Part shown: positions 41,444-50,822 of the stretch, one piece after another
Layout: the number at the start of each line of letters is the position of its first letter
Numbering within the stretch: position 1 is the first letter of the stretch
Assembly: GCF_000758305.1 (NCBI RefSeq)
Contig: NZ_CP009458.1
Location: 4,526,001 to 4,590,000 of the forward strand
Direction of reading: 5' to 3'
Length of the DNA: 64,000 bases
Source: Cedecea neteri
Lineage (GTDB): Bacteria > Pseudomonadota > Gammaproteobacteria > Enterobacterales > Enterobacteriaceae
The notes under the pieces: generated by a model
The model's input: the letters and a program-made list of their open reading frames with translations, nothing else
Told to the model about the DNA's origin: nothing
Database searches by the model: none
Translations under genes and position numbers: made by a program

Positions 41444-42421
41444 TTATGGTGCCTGGTAAAGAATGACCGCGGCGGTCACCAGCAAGTTGATAAGCGTCAG
41501 CGGCAGGCAAACTTTCCAGCCGAAGGACATCACCTGGTCATAACGCGGACGAGGCAGTGCGGCGCGAATCAAAATGAACATCATCATGAAGAACGCGGTT
41601 TTCAGCGCGAACCAGATGAACGGTGGTAACCACGGGCCATGCCAGCCACCAAAGAACAGCGTCACGATCAGTGCAGAAACGGTGACGATGCCGATGTATT
41701 CCCCGACGAAGAACAGACCGAACTTCATACCGGAATATTCGATGTGATAACCATCGGCCAGTTCCTGCTCGGCTTCCGGTTGGTCAAACGGGTGACGGTG
41801 GCAAACCGCAACGCCGGCAATCGCGAAGGTCACGAAGCCGAAGAACTGCGGAATGATGTTCCACAGATGTGCCTGGTTGTTGACGATGTCGGCCATATTA
41901 AAGGAACCGGCCTGCGCCACCACGCCCATCAGGGAAAGCCCCAGGAACACTTCATAACTCAGGGTCTGCGCAGAAGCACGCATCGCACCAAGCAGGGAGT
42001 ATTTGTTATTACTGGACCAGCCAGCGAACAGCACGGCGTACACCGCCAGGCCAGCCAGCATCAGGAAGAACAGGATCCCAATGTTAAGGTCTGCAACCAC
42101 CCAGCTTGGACTGACCGGCACAATAGCAAAGGCCAGCAGCAGCGAGGTGAACGCGATCATTGGTGCAAGCGTAAAGATTACGCGGTCAGAAAACTTAGGG
42201 ATCCAGTCCTCTTTAAAGAACATCTTGATCATGTCCGCAACCAGCTGGAGCGAACCACCCCAGCCTACGCGGTTCGGTCCGTAGCGGTTCTGGAACAGAC
42301 CGAGCAGGCGACGTTCGCCGAAGCTCATGAATGCCCCACAGGTCACCACGACCAGCAGAATGACAACCGCTTTGAGGATGCTCAGCAGAATGTCGATAAC
42401 TTCCGGTGTCAGCCAGCTCAT
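41444..42421 (-). CDS. nuoH: NADH-quinone oxidoreductase subunit H
   Basis: NuoH forms most of the quinone-binding cavity where the peripheral and membrane arms of complex I meet. The 325-residue protein (E. coli length) has eight membrane helices and the conserved loop ERRLLGLFQNRYGPNRVGWGGSLQLVADMIKMFFKEDW. A second conserved loop carries the acidic cluster FDQPEAEQELADGYHIEYSG. It overlaps nuoG by 4 bp. Confidence 0.98.
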   Translation of the reverse strand: MSWLTPEVIDILLSILKAVVILLVVVTCGAFMSFGERRLLGLFQNRYGPNRVGWGGSLQLVADMIKMFFKEDWIPKFSDRVIFTLAPMIAFTSLLLAFAIVPVSPSWVVADLNIGILFFLMLAGLAVYAVLFAGWSSNNKYSLLGAMRASAQTLSYEVFLGLSLMGVVAQAGSFNMADIVNNQAHLWNIIPQFFGFVTFAIAGVAVCHRHPFDQPEAEQELADGYHIEYSGMKFGLFFVGEYIGIVTVSALIVTLFFGGWHGPWLPPFIWFALKTAFFMMMFILIRAALPRPRYDQVMSFGWKVCLPLTLINLLVTAAVILYQAP

Positions 42422-45141
42422 TGCGCAGCCTCCTGCAGATTTTCAAGACGAGCACCGGCAAGCACTGGCGCAATTCCCGGCATCCCCATCGGCAGACCAA
42501 CCTGCCCTGCAACCAGACCTTCGGACAGCTGGAGTGGCAGACTCAGCGTCTGGCCTTCGTAGCTGAAGGAGATCAGGCTTCCGGCGTTAACGCCAAGCTT
42601 CGCGGCATCGGCCGGGTTCAACTTGATGTAAGGCTCAACCATACGCTTCTGGAACACTGGAGAACGCTGGGACATCTCGTCGCTACCAAACAGGTGGTAG
42701 TACGGCGCGATACGCCATTTGCCCTCTTCCGCATGGAAGGTATCCGGCACGGAAGTGAAGTAGTCCAGACCCGTTTCAGAAGCTTCGATCAGACGTACGC
42801 CAGGATCGCCATGGCGCAGATGACCGCCCACTTCAGCCTGGAATTTGTTCCATGCCTGCGGGGAGTTCCAGCCTGGTGCCCAGGCAAACGGAATCTGCTG
42901 ACGGTCGGCTAGCGGACTGTTGTTCCCTTCCATAGAGAAGGCAAACATCGTGTCTTTATCCTGCGGCTGACGCGGTTCGTGCACGCTGATATTGGCGCGC
43001 ATGGCGGTGCGTCCGCTCGAACGGATAGGAGAACGGGACAGTTTCTGGCCTTTAATACGGAAGGAAGCATCCGGCGCGGCATCTTTGATACCGGCCAGTT
43101 GAGGCAATACCTTCACGCAGGCGTCAATCACATGGTCAAGCTGCGTCCAGTCAACGTCACGGCTTTGCACGGTACTGTGCAGGGAGTGCAGCCAGCGCCA
43201 GCTTTCGAACATCGTCACGCTGGTGTCGTAGTAAGCCGGGTCATAAACCTGGAAGAAACGCTGGGCGCGACCTTCGTTGTTAATCACCGTGCCGTCGCTT
43301 TCTGCAAAGCTTGCCGCGGAAAGCACCAGGTGCGCTTTGTCCATGATGGCCGTACGCTGATGGTCAATAACCATTACCAGAGGGGCTTTGCTCAGAGCCG
43401 CATCTACGCGGGCAGCGGAAGCATGGCGATGGAGGTCGTTTTCCAGCACCACTACCGCATCGGCAGCGCCGCTTTCCAGCTCGCTCAGGGCCTCTTCCAG
43501 AGAACCGCCGCCAATCATGCCGAGGCCAACGCTGTTAACCGCGCGAGCAATCATGGTCACGCCGACGTCTGCGCCACGGCCTTTCAGCGCTTTAGCCACG
43601 TTGGCTGCAGCCTGAATCACCGCTTCACTACCGGCATTCGTCCCGGAAACAATCAGCGGTTTCTTCGCACCGGCCAGCGCCTGCACGATAACGTCCACTT
43701 TGTTTTTCAGGTCACGATCCAGTTCAACCGCCGGAGAATTGCTGTCCAGTGCATTGGCAATCGCAAAACCAAGACGAGCCTGATCTTCAACCGGCGCACG
43801 GTAAGTCCATGCGGCGATATCGTCCAGGCGGGTACTGTCCACGTTGGTCACAAACAGCGGATGTTTAGCATTCTGACCGATGTTCAGGATTGCGGCGATC
43901 TGCCAGTCAGCCACTTTCTGAGCCGCTGCCATTTCACGCGCTTTCCCTTTCACTGCCTGGCGAATGGCCAGAGCAGCACGAGCGCCGGTCTGGGTAACAT
44001 CTTCACCCAGGATCAACACCGCATCGTAAGATTCGATTTCACGCAGCGCAGGGGTGTGAATGCCGCTGTCACGCAGTACTTTCAGCATCAGTTGCAGGCG
44101 AGCCTGCTCACCTGCTGCAATGCCGGTGTAGAAGTTTTCGGCGCCAACCAGCTCGCGCAGAGCAAAGTTGCTTTCCACGCTCGCGCGCGGAGAACCGATG
44201 CCGATCACTTTCTTCGACTGGCGCAGGATATCCGCCGCACCCTGCATTGCCTGTTCGGCGTTCAGGGTAATGAGGTCATCGCCACGGCGCTGAATTGGCT
44301 GACGCGGACGGTCTTTCAGGTTCACATAGCCATAACCGAAACGACCGCGGTCGCACAGGAAGTAGTGGTTCACGGTGCCGTTGTAGCGGTTTTCGATACG
44401 ACGCAGTTCGCCGTAACGTTCACCCGGGCTGGTGTTACAGCCCAGCGAGCACTGCTGGCAGATGCTCGGTGCGAACTGCATATCCCACTTACGGTTGTAG
44501 CGTTCGGAGTGCGTTTTGTCGGTGAATACGCCGGTCGGGCAAATCTCTACCAGGTTACCGGAGAACTCGCTTTCCAGCGTGCCGTCTTCCGGGCGACCGA
44601 AGTAGACGTTGTCGTGCGCGCCGTAAACGCCCAGATCTTTACCGTCTGCATAGTCTTTGTAGTAACGAACACAGCGGTAACAGGCGATACAGCGGTTCAT
44701 TTCGTGAGAGATGAACGGACCGAGATCCTGATTGCGGTGAGTACGCTTGGTAAAGCGGTAGCGACGGAAGCTATGACCGGTCATCACGGTCATATCCTGC
44801 AGGTGGCAGTTACCGCCCTCTTCACAGACCGGACAGTCGTGCGGGTGGTTAGTCATCAACCATTCCACTACGCTTTCGCGGAACTGTTTCGCTTCGCCAT
44901 CATCAATAGAGATGAAGGTCCCGTCGGAGGCCGGTGTCATACAGGACATCACCAGGCGACCGCGAGTGTCTTCCGCGTTCTGATATTGCTTCACCGCACA
45001 CTGGCGGCAAGCACCGACGCTGCCCAGCGCCGGATGCCAGCAAAAATAAGGAATATCAAGACCGAGGGAGAGACAAGCTTCCAGCAAGTTGTCTGCTCCG
45101 TTGACCTCGTATTCTTTGCCGTCTACATGAATCGTAGCCAT
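42418..45141 (-). CDS. nuoG: NADH-quinone oxidoreductase subunit G
   Basis: NuoG is the large iron-sulfur subunit of the NADH-oxidising arm. The N-terminal ferredoxin domain ligates N1b through Cys34, 45, 48 and 67. Next come the His/Cys-ligated N5 region (HPHDCPVCEEGGNCHLQD), the N4 motif (CIACYRCVRYY) and a CQQCSLGCN motif for the N7 cluster found in enteric NuoG. The long C-terminal half is molybdopterin-oxidoreductase-like. The ATG at 45141 gives 907 residues beginning MATIHVDG; an ATG at 45150 three codons upstream (910 residues) is also possible, since the GGAA signal lies between optimal distances. Confidence 0.97.
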   Translation of the reverse strand: MATIHVDGKEYEVNGADNLLEACLSLGLDIPYFCWHPALGSVGACRQCAVKQYQNAEDTRGRLVMSCMTPASDGTFISIDDGEAKQFRESVVEWLMTNHPHDCPVCEEGGNCHLQDMTVMTGHSFRRYRFTKRTHRNQDLGPFISHEMNRCIACYRCVRYYKDYADGKDLGVYGAHDNVYFGRPEDGTLESEFSGNLVEICPTGVFTDKTHSERYNRKWDMQFAPSICQQCSLGCNTSPGERYGELRRIENRYNGTVNHYFLCDRGRFGYGYVNLKDRPRQPIQRRGDDLITLNAEQAMQGAADILRQSKKVIGIGSPRASVESNFALRELVGAENFYTGIAAGEQARLQLMLKVLRDSGIHTPALREIESYDAVLILGEDVTQTGARAALAIRQAVKGKAREMAAAQKVADWQIAAILNIGQNAKHPLFVTNVDSTRLDDIAAWTYRAPVEDQARLGFAIANALDSNSPAVELDRDLKNKVDVIVQALAGAKKPLIVSGTNAGSEAVIQAAANVAKALKGRGADVGVTMIARAVNSVGLGMIGGGSLEEALSELESGAADAVVVLENDLHRHASAARVDAALSKAPLVMVIDHQRTAIMDKAHLVLSAASFAESDGTVINNEGRAQRFFQVYDPAYYDTSVTMFESWRWLHSLHSTVQSRDVDWTQLDHVIDACVKVLPQLAGIKDAAPDASFRIKGQKLSRSPIRSSGRTAMRANISVHEPRQPQDKDTMFAFSMEGNNSPLADRQQIPFAWAPGWNSPQAWNKFQAEVGGHLRHGDPGVRLIEASETGLDYFTSVPDTFHAEEGKWRIAPYYHLFGSDEMSQRSPVFQKRMVEPYIKLNPADAAKLGVNAGSLISFSYEGQTLSLPLQLSEGLVAGQVGLPMGMPGIAPVLAGARLENLQEAAQ

Positions 45142-45212
45142 AGTCAGCATGCTTCCAGTTGGCCTGAATAACTTCAGGCGTTAATCAAAAATTCTTGTGC
45201 GAACCACCTTCG

Positions 45213-45296
45213 CCCTCACCCCGGCCCTCTCCCCCAGGAGAGGGGGAAAATCACCGGTCTATCCCCTCTCCCTCAGGGAGAGGGTTAGGGTGAGGG
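45213..45296. repeat. dispersed nested palindrome in the nuoF-nuoG gap
   Basis: An outer 9-bp pair CCCTCACCC (45213-45221)/GGGTGAGGG (45288-45296) encloses two hairpins: CCCTCTCC/GGAGAGGG (45225-45244) and CCCTCTCCCT/AGGGAGAGGG (45264-45284). It is the most complete copy of the element also found in the nrdA-nrdB gap. It lies inside a transcribed operon and fills most of the 169-bp nuoG-nuoF space. Confidence 0.85.
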
Positions 45297-45310
45297 TGAA
45301 AAGCTGTCTA

Positions 45311-46657
45311 TCACCAGCGCGTTTTTAACAGGTTCGGCTGAATACCATTAATGGCACGCAGATTTCCGTAATCCTGTTTGGCAATGCCTGCTTCGAATTC
45401 GTCGCGGAAATATTTAATCGCACTCTGCAATGGCTCAACGGCACCCGGCGCGTGGGCACAGAAGGTTTTACCTGGACCCAGATGGCGGCAAAGCTGCTCC
45501 AGGGTTTCGATATCCCCCGGCTGTCCTTCGCCACGCTCAAGCGCGCGCAGGATTTTTACGCTCCACGGCAGACCATCGCGGCACGGTGTACACCAGCCGC
45601 ATGATTCACGGGCAAAGAACTCTTCCAGGTTACGCACCAGCGGCACCATACCGATCTCATGGTCTACCGCCATTGCCAGCGCCGTACCGAGACGGCTGCC
45701 TGCTTTACCAATACTTTCAAATTCCATCGGCAGGTCGAGGTGTGCTTCCGTCAGGAAGTCGGTCCCCGCCCCGCCCGGCTGCCAGGCTTTAAACTTCAGT
45801 CCATCACGCATGCCGCCGGCGTATTCTTCCAGGATCTCACGGGCGGTTGTGCCGAAAGGCAGTTCCCAGACGCCAGGATTTTTCACACGACCAGAGAAGC
45901 CCATCAGCTTGGTGCCGGCATCTTTACTCATGCCGCCGCCAATGCCCTGATACCACTCCACGCCGTTCGCCAGAATCGCCGGGACGTTACACAGGGTTTC
46001 GACGTTGTTTACACAGGTCGGTTTACCCCAAACGCCGCTTGATGCCGGGAACGGTGGCTTAGAACGTGGGTTCGCGCGGCGGCCTTCCAGGGAGTTAATC
46101 AGTGCAGTTTCTTCCCCGCAGATATAACGCCCGGCGCCGGTGTGTACGATAAGCTCGAAGTCAAAACCGGAACCCAGAATGTTTTTACCCAGCAGGCCCG
46201 CTTCGGTGGCTTCAGCGATTGCGCGGCGCAAATGCGCGGCCGCTTCAATGTACTCGCCGCGCAGGAAGATGTAGCCGCGGTAAGCTTTGAGTGCAAAAGC
46301 GGAAATCAGCATGCCTTCCACCAGCAGGTGCGGCAGCTGTTCCATCAGCAGGCGGTCTTTGTAGGTGCCCGGTTCCATTTCATCGGCGTTACACAGCAGG
46401 TAACGGATGTTCATGGATTCGTCTTTCGGCATCAGGCTCCACTTCAAACCGGTGGAAAAGCCTGCACCGCCGCGCCCTTTCAGGCCAGCGTCTTTAACCG
46501 CAGTCACGATTTCATCCGGTGCCATGCCGGTCAGCGCTTTACGCGCGCCTTCATAGCCGTTTTTGCTACGGTATTCGTCAAGCCAGACCGGCTGTTTGTC
46601 ATCGCGCAGACGCCAGGTCAGCGGATGGGTTTCGGCAGTACGAATAATCGTCTTCAT
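45311..46657 (-). CDS. nuoF: NADH-quinone oxidoreductase subunit F
   Basis: NuoF is the NADH-oxidising subunit with FMN and the N3 [4Fe-4S] cluster. The 448-residue protein (E. coli 445) has the NADH/FMN-binding segments GLKGRGGAGFSTGLKW and IVHTGAGRYICGEETALINSLEG. The N3 ligands are in ESCGWCTPCRDG plus a later Cys in KTFCAHAPGAVE. It overlaps the nuoE stop by 4 bp and is followed by the palindrome-bearing gap before nuoG. Confidence 0.98.
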   Translation of the reverse strand: MKTIIRTAETHPLTWRLRDDKQPVWLDEYRSKNGYEGARKALTGMAPDEIVTAVKDAGLKGRGGAGFSTGLKWSLMPKDESMNIRYLLCNADEMEPGTYKDRLLMEQLPHLLVEGMLISAFALKAYRGYIFLRGEYIEAAAHLRRAIAEATEAGLLGKNILGSGFDFELIVHTGAGRYICGEETALINSLEGRRANPRSKPPFPASSGVWGKPTCVNNVETLCNVPAILANGVEWYQGIGGGMSKDAGTKLMGFSGRVKNPGVWELPFGTTAREILEEYAGGMRDGLKFKAWQPGGAGTDFLTEAHLDLPMEFESIGKAGSRLGTALAMAVDHEIGMVPLVRNLEEFFARESCGWCTPCRDGLPWSVKILRALERGEGQPGDIETLEQLCRHLGPGKTFCAHAPGAVEPLQSAIKYFRDEFEAGIAKQDYGNLRAINGIQPNLLKTRW

Positions 46658-47154
46658 TTATACTGCTCCAGCAAGTCAGGGATGGCTTCCGGCGTCAGAT
46701 GACTGTGAGTGTCCTCATCAATCATCATGGTCGGCCCCTTGTCGCAGTTCCCGAGGCAGCAGGTTGGCAGCAGGGTAAAGCGACCGTCAAACGTAGTCTG
46801 GCCCGGCTTAATGTTCAGTTTGGCTTCGATAGCAGACTGAATGCCCTGGTAGCCGGTGATATGGCAAACCACGCTGTCGCAGTAGCGAATCACGTGGCGG
46901 CCAACCGGCTGGCGGAAGATTTGGCTATAGAAAGTGGCCACACCTTCTACGTCACTTGCCGGGATACCCAGCACGTCAGCAATCGCGTAGATGGCACCAT
47001 CTGGCACCCAGCCGCGCTGTTTCTGGACGATTTTCAGCGCTTCGATAGAGGCTGCACGGGCATCTTCGTAGTGGTGTTTCTCGTGCTCAATCGCCTCACG
47101 CTCTGCCGCACTCAGCTCAAAAGCTTCAGCCTGGTTTTGTTGGTTATCGTGCAT
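46654..47154 (-). CDS. nuoE: NADH-quinone oxidoreductase subunit E
   Basis: NuoE is the thioredoxin-fold [2Fe-2S] subunit (cluster N1a) of the NADH dehydrogenase module. Its 166 residues match E. coli. Cluster ligands are Cys92 and Cys97 (CDSVVC), then Cys133 and Cys137 (CCLGNC). It lies 2 bp downstream of nuoC and overlaps nuoF. Confidence 0.98.
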   Translation of the reverse strand: MHDNQQNQAEAFELSAAEREAIEHEKHHYEDARAASIEALKIVQKQRGWVPDGAIYAIADVLGIPASDVEGVATFYSQIFRQPVGRHVIRYCDSVVCHITGYQGIQSAIEAKLNIKPGQTTFDGRFTLLPTCCLGNCDKGPTMMIDEDTHSHLTPEAIPDLLEQYK

Positions 47155-47156
47155 AG

Positions 47157-48956
47157 TTAGCGATCCACATCAGACATTACAAAATCGATACTACCCAGAT
47201 AGACAATCAGGTCAGAAACCAGGCTGCCGCGGATCGCCGCCGGAATTTGCTGCAGGTGCGCAAAGCTCGGAGTGCGAATACGGGTACGGTAGCTCATGGT
47301 GCTAGCGTCACTGGTCAGGTAGTAACTGTTAATCCCTTTCGTTGCCTCAATCATCTGGAAGGATTCATTGGCCGGCATGACCGGGCCCCAGGAAACCTGC
47401 AGGAAGTGAGTGATCAGGGTTTCGATATGCTGCAGCGTGCGCTCTTTCGGCGGCGGCGTGGTCAGCGGGTGATCCGCTTTGAACGGGCCAGCTGGCATAT
47501 TTTTCAGGCACTGCTCAAGGATGCGCAGGCTCTGGCGAAGTTCTTCAACTTTCAACATAACGCGGGTGTAGCAGTCGCTGATGCCGCCGCCAACCGGGAC
47601 TTCGAAGTCAAAGTTCTGGTAGCCGGAGTAAGGGCGAGCTTTACGCACGTCGAAGTCAATACCGGTGGCGCGCAGGCCAGCACCTGTGGTGCCCCACTCC
47701 AGCGCTTCTTTCGCGGTATAGGCTGCAACGCCCTGAGAACGGCCTTTCAGAATGGTGTTGCGCAGCGCGGCTTTCTCATAAGAATCCAGGCGCTTCGGCA
47801 TCCACTCGAGGAATTCTTTCAGCAGGCGTTCCCAGCCCTTCGGCAGGTCGTGTGCAACGCCGCCGATACGGAACCAGGCCGGGTGCATACGGAAACCGGT
47901 AATCGCTTCCACCAGATCGTAGATTTTCTGACGATCGGTAAAGGCGAAGAAGACCGGCGTCATGGCGCCCACGTCCTGAATAAAGGTGGAAATGTACAGC
48001 AGGTGGCTGTTGATACGGAATAGCTCAGAGAGCATCACGCGGATAACTTCAACGCGCTCCGGCACGACGATGCCAGCCAGCTTTTCAACCGCCAGCACGT
48101 AAGGCATTTCGTTCACGCAGCCGCCGAGGTACTCGATACGGTCGGTATACGGAATGTAGCTGTGCCAGGACTGACGCTCACCCATTTTCTCAGCCCCACG
48201 GTGGTGGTAGCCGATATCCGGCACGCAGTCGACGATCTCTTCGCCGTCCAGCTGCAGGATGATACGGAAAGCACCGTGTGCGGAGGGGTGGTTCGGCCCC
48301 AGGTTCAGGAACATGAAGTCTTCATGCTCGCTGCTGCGCTTCATGCCCCACTCTTCAGGCTTGAAGGTCAGCGCCTCCATTTCCAGATCTTCTTTCTGTT
48401 TAGTCAGGATAAACGGATCGAATTCGGTGGCGCGTGCCGGGTAGTCTTTACGCAGCGGGTGGCCTTCCCAGGTCGGCGGCATCATGATGCGCGTCAGGTG
48501 CGGGTGACCATTAAAGGTGATGCCAAACATCTCCCAGGTTTCACGCTCGTACCAGTTGGCGTTCGGGAAGAGTTTTGTCAGCGTCGGCAGGTTAAGATCG
48601 TTTTCAGACAACGCCACCTTGAGCATGATATCGCGATTGCGTTCAATGGAAATCAGGTGGTAGAAAACGGAAAAATCCGCAGCCGGTAAACCGTTGCGGT
48701 GTGTGCGGAGACGCTCATCCATGCCATGCAGGTCGAACAGCATAACGTAGGGTTTTGGTGATTTCTTGAGGAAATCGACCACTTCCAGTAACTGTTCGCG
48801 CTTAACCCAAACGACGGGCACCCCGGTGCGGGTTGGCTGAACGGTAAAGGCATCCGGCCCAAAACGGTTACGCAATTCGCCAATGACCGGATCATCCAGG
48901 TGATCCCTTGTCTGCCAGGCTGGCATAGCGGCGTCTTGCGCGGTTAAATCGGTCAT
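47157..48956 (-). CDS. nuoC: NADH-quinone oxidoreductase fused subunit C/D
   Basis: This is the fused 30-kDa (C) and 49-kDa (D) subunit typical of enteric complex I. The N-terminal NuoC part (to about residue 190) contains FPNANWYERETWEMFGITF and HPLRKDYP. The NuoD part has NLGPNHPSAHG, the quinone-site His/Tyr region and DIGYHHRGAEKMGERQ, with the family C-terminus SIDFVMSDVDR. The ATG at 48956 (599 residues, MTDLTAQD) follows GGTGAG at good spacing; an ATG at 48968 four codons upstream is the alternative used in some annotations. Confidence 0.97.
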   Translation of the reverse strand: MTDLTAQDAAMPAWQTRDHLDDPVIGELRNRFGPDAFTVQPTRTGVPVVWVKREQLLEVVDFLKKSPKPYVMLFDLHGMDERLRTHRNGLPAADFSVFYHLISIERNRDIMLKVALSENDLNLPTLTKLFPNANWYERETWEMFGITFNGHPHLTRIMMPPTWEGHPLRKDYPARATEFDPFILTKQKEDLEMEALTFKPEEWGMKRSSEHEDFMFLNLGPNHPSAHGAFRIILQLDGEEIVDCVPDIGYHHRGAEKMGERQSWHSYIPYTDRIEYLGGCVNEMPYVLAVEKLAGIVVPERVEVIRVMLSELFRINSHLLYISTFIQDVGAMTPVFFAFTDRQKIYDLVEAITGFRMHPAWFRIGGVAHDLPKGWERLLKEFLEWMPKRLDSYEKAALRNTILKGRSQGVAAYTAKEALEWGTTGAGLRATGIDFDVRKARPYSGYQNFDFEVPVGGGISDCYTRVMLKVEELRQSLRILEQCLKNMPAGPFKADHPLTTPPPKERTLQHIETLITHFLQVSWGPVMPANESFQMIEATKGINSYYLTSDASTMSYRTRIRTPSFAHLQQIPAAIRGSLVSDLIVYLGSIDFVMSDVDR

Positions 48957-49054
48957 AGTTCTCACCATTGCAAATGGTTCTGTGGTGACTGCGCTCAGTG
49001 CCTTTGCTTTTATAGTATTGATATACAAAGACGCTTACTGACCGCAGGCGCTAA

Positions 49055-49729
49055 TTAAATCTCGTCCGGCGTCCGCAGATTGGTTACCGCGATACGCTCG
49101 CCGCGCTTACGCTCGCGCTCGGACTGCATGTTGGCGCGATAAACGCCCTGATCGCCAACAACCCACGACAGCGGGCGACGCTCTTTTCCGATAGACTCTT
49201 GCAGCAGCATCAGCGCCTGCATGTAGGCTTCCGGACGAGGTGGGCAACCAGGGATGTAAACATCAACCGGGATAAATTTATCGACACCCTGCACAACGGA
49301 ATAGATGTCGTACATGCCGCCAGAGTTAGCGCAGGCACCCATGGAAATCACCCATTTAGGTTCCAGCATCTGATCGTAGAGGCGCTGAATTACCGGAGCC
49401 ATTTTGGTGAAGCAGGTACCGGCTACTACCATCAGGTCAGCCTGACGAGGAGAAGCACGTAAAACTTCTGCACCGAAACGCGCCACGTCATGTACAGCGG
49501 TAAACGAGGTCACCATCTCTACATAGCAGCAAGAAAGGCCAAAGTTGTATGGCCAGATTGAGTTTTTACGACCCCAGTTCACCACGTCGTGCATGGCATG
49601 CTCGAGCTTGCCCATGTAAACGCTGCGGTTGATCTCTTGTTCGAGGGGATCGGTTACGATCTCCTGCTTTTGCAGGGGATAACGGTCATTCTCACCGTTG
49701 GGGTCTATGCGGGTGAGCGTATAGTCCAT
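49055..49729 (-). CDS. nuoB: NADH-quinone oxidoreductase subunit B
   Basis: NuoB holds cluster N2, the last iron-sulfur centre before quinone. The 224-residue protein (E. coli 220) has ligands Cys67-Cys68 (GLSCCYVEM), Cys133 (GACANSGG) and Cys162 (IPGCPPRPEA), the tandem-cysteine arrangement that defines N2. It lies 15 bp after nuoA; a 98-bp gap follows before nuoC. Confidence 0.98.
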   Translation of the reverse strand: MDYTLTRIDPNGENDRYPLQKQEIVTDPLEQEINRSVYMGKLEHAMHDVVNWGRKNSIWPYNFGLSCCYVEMVTSFTAVHDVARFGAEVLRASPRQADLMVVAGTCFTKMAPVIQRLYDQMLEPKWVISMGACANSGGMYDIYSVVQGVDKFIPVDVYIPGCPPRPEAYMQALMLLQESIGKERRPLSWVVGDQGVYRANMQSERERKRGERIAVTNLRTPDEI

Positions 49730-49744
49730 CTTATTGCCTCGCTT

Positions 49745-50191
49745 TTACTGCGTATGACGGTTAGTGAGACTGTCTGTTTCCGGGTTGATTTTCTCGCGAC
49801 GCGAACGCGCAGGAGTCCAATCCAGAGCGCCAATACGCACCAGATAAACCAGACCAGCCAGTAGCACTAAAATGAAAATTGCGGCCTCGACGAAGCCAAT
49901 CCAGCCGCTTTCACGGATAGAAGTTGACCACGCGTAGAGATACAAGGCTTCCACGTCAAAGATAACGAAGAACATGGCGACCAGGTAAAACTTGGCGGAG
50001 AGACGTAGACGCGCCGTACCAACGGAGTCGATGCCCGACTCGAAGGGGGTGTTTTTGTGCCGTGCCTTAGCTCTTCCGCCAAGGAACCAGCCCCCGACAA
50101 GCATCAAACAGCACAGGCCAATGGCGACAATAAGAAAGACAGCGAACGCCCAGTGATGAGCGATAACTTCAGTGGATGTTGACATACTCAT
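49745..50191 (-). CDS. nuoA: NADH-quinone oxidoreductase subunit A
   Basis: NuoA is a three-helix membrane subunit at the junction of the two arms of complex I. The 148-residue protein (E. coli 147) shows the conserved loop between helices 1 and 2, KNTPFESGIDSVGTARLRLSAKFY, which carries the active/deactive-switch region, and the helix FFVIFDVEALYLYAW. It is the first gene of nuoA-N. The start MSMSTSTEVIAHHW equals that of E. coli. Confidence 0.98.
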   Translation of the reverse strand: MSMSTSTEVIAHHWAFAVFLIVAIGLCCLMLVGGWFLGGRAKARHKNTPFESGIDSVGTARLRLSAKFYLVAMFFVIFDVEALYLYAWSTSIRESGWIGFVEAAIFILVLLAGLVYLVRIGALDWTPARSRREKINPETDSLTNRHTQ

Positions 50192-50738
50192 TGCTTACTC
50201 ATCAAAAGTGGCGCCAAAGTCTCTGCTCTTGTTGGCAGATGAACGCCACATCGATTCATGGGGAGGAACAATCAACCGTACAATAACTACCGGAAATAAT
50301 GCGTAGGCAGCCAATTGATGGGGTTTTTTACTCCTTTCTATAACCTTTTGTCAACTTTAACAAAAGTATCCACACATTAATTTACACCGACAGCAATTCA
50401 TTAACATTTAATGCGTTAAAACTCATCAACACTCGCGTAAAGACCAGATTTAGATGAGGGTGAATCGTGTCCGTTCCGTGTGAAAAGATAAACAGCCCCT
50501 ATATTTTGGCAGGAAATCTCAACTATTCCTCCCCCCAAGAGGGAGTATTTTCTTGATCTGAGACACGCTTTTGTTAATCCACTTCAAAAAGAAGCAACAT
50601 TGTTATGTGTTTTTTAACATTAGTCCGTCTTTAATCGAAATTATTGCTTATAAAACGAACAAAAACAGACACACAGCCAACACATTGAATTTGTTATAAA
50701 AGATGAGCAACCTCGCGATTCCATGAAAATCAGGTATA
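50192..50738 (-). promoter_or_regulatory. nuo operon promoter region and long leader
   Basis: About 550 bp upstream of nuoA have no gene. On the minus strand a TTGACA lies near 50350 within an AT-rich stretch, and a CTCCC/GGGAG hairpin is found at 50529-50545. E. coli nuo is read from a distant promoter with a long leader and is controlled by ArcA, NarL, Fnr, Fis and IHF. The length here fits that plan, but I could not place the individual sites. Confidence 0.5.
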
Positions 50739-50784
50739 AAAAATGGGCCGTTGGCGTAAAAAAAACCACCAATGGCCCATTTTT
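50739..50784 (-). terminator. lrhA terminator
   Basis: Outer arms AAAAATGGGCC (50739-50749) and GGCCCATTTTT (50774-50784), extended by a TTGG/CCAA pair, enclose an A-rich loop. On the minus strand the stem ends in a T-run, about 40 bp after the lrhA stop. It insulates lrhA from nuo. Confidence 0.75.
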
Positions 50785-50822
50785 CATCTTTAATATTTTG
50801 TTACGAACTAGTCGACCTGCTG

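Noticed and set aside
42979..45171. A 730-codon open frame on the plus strand, opposite nuoG
   Set aside because: Same reason: it is an antisense shadow of nuoG with no family features of its own.
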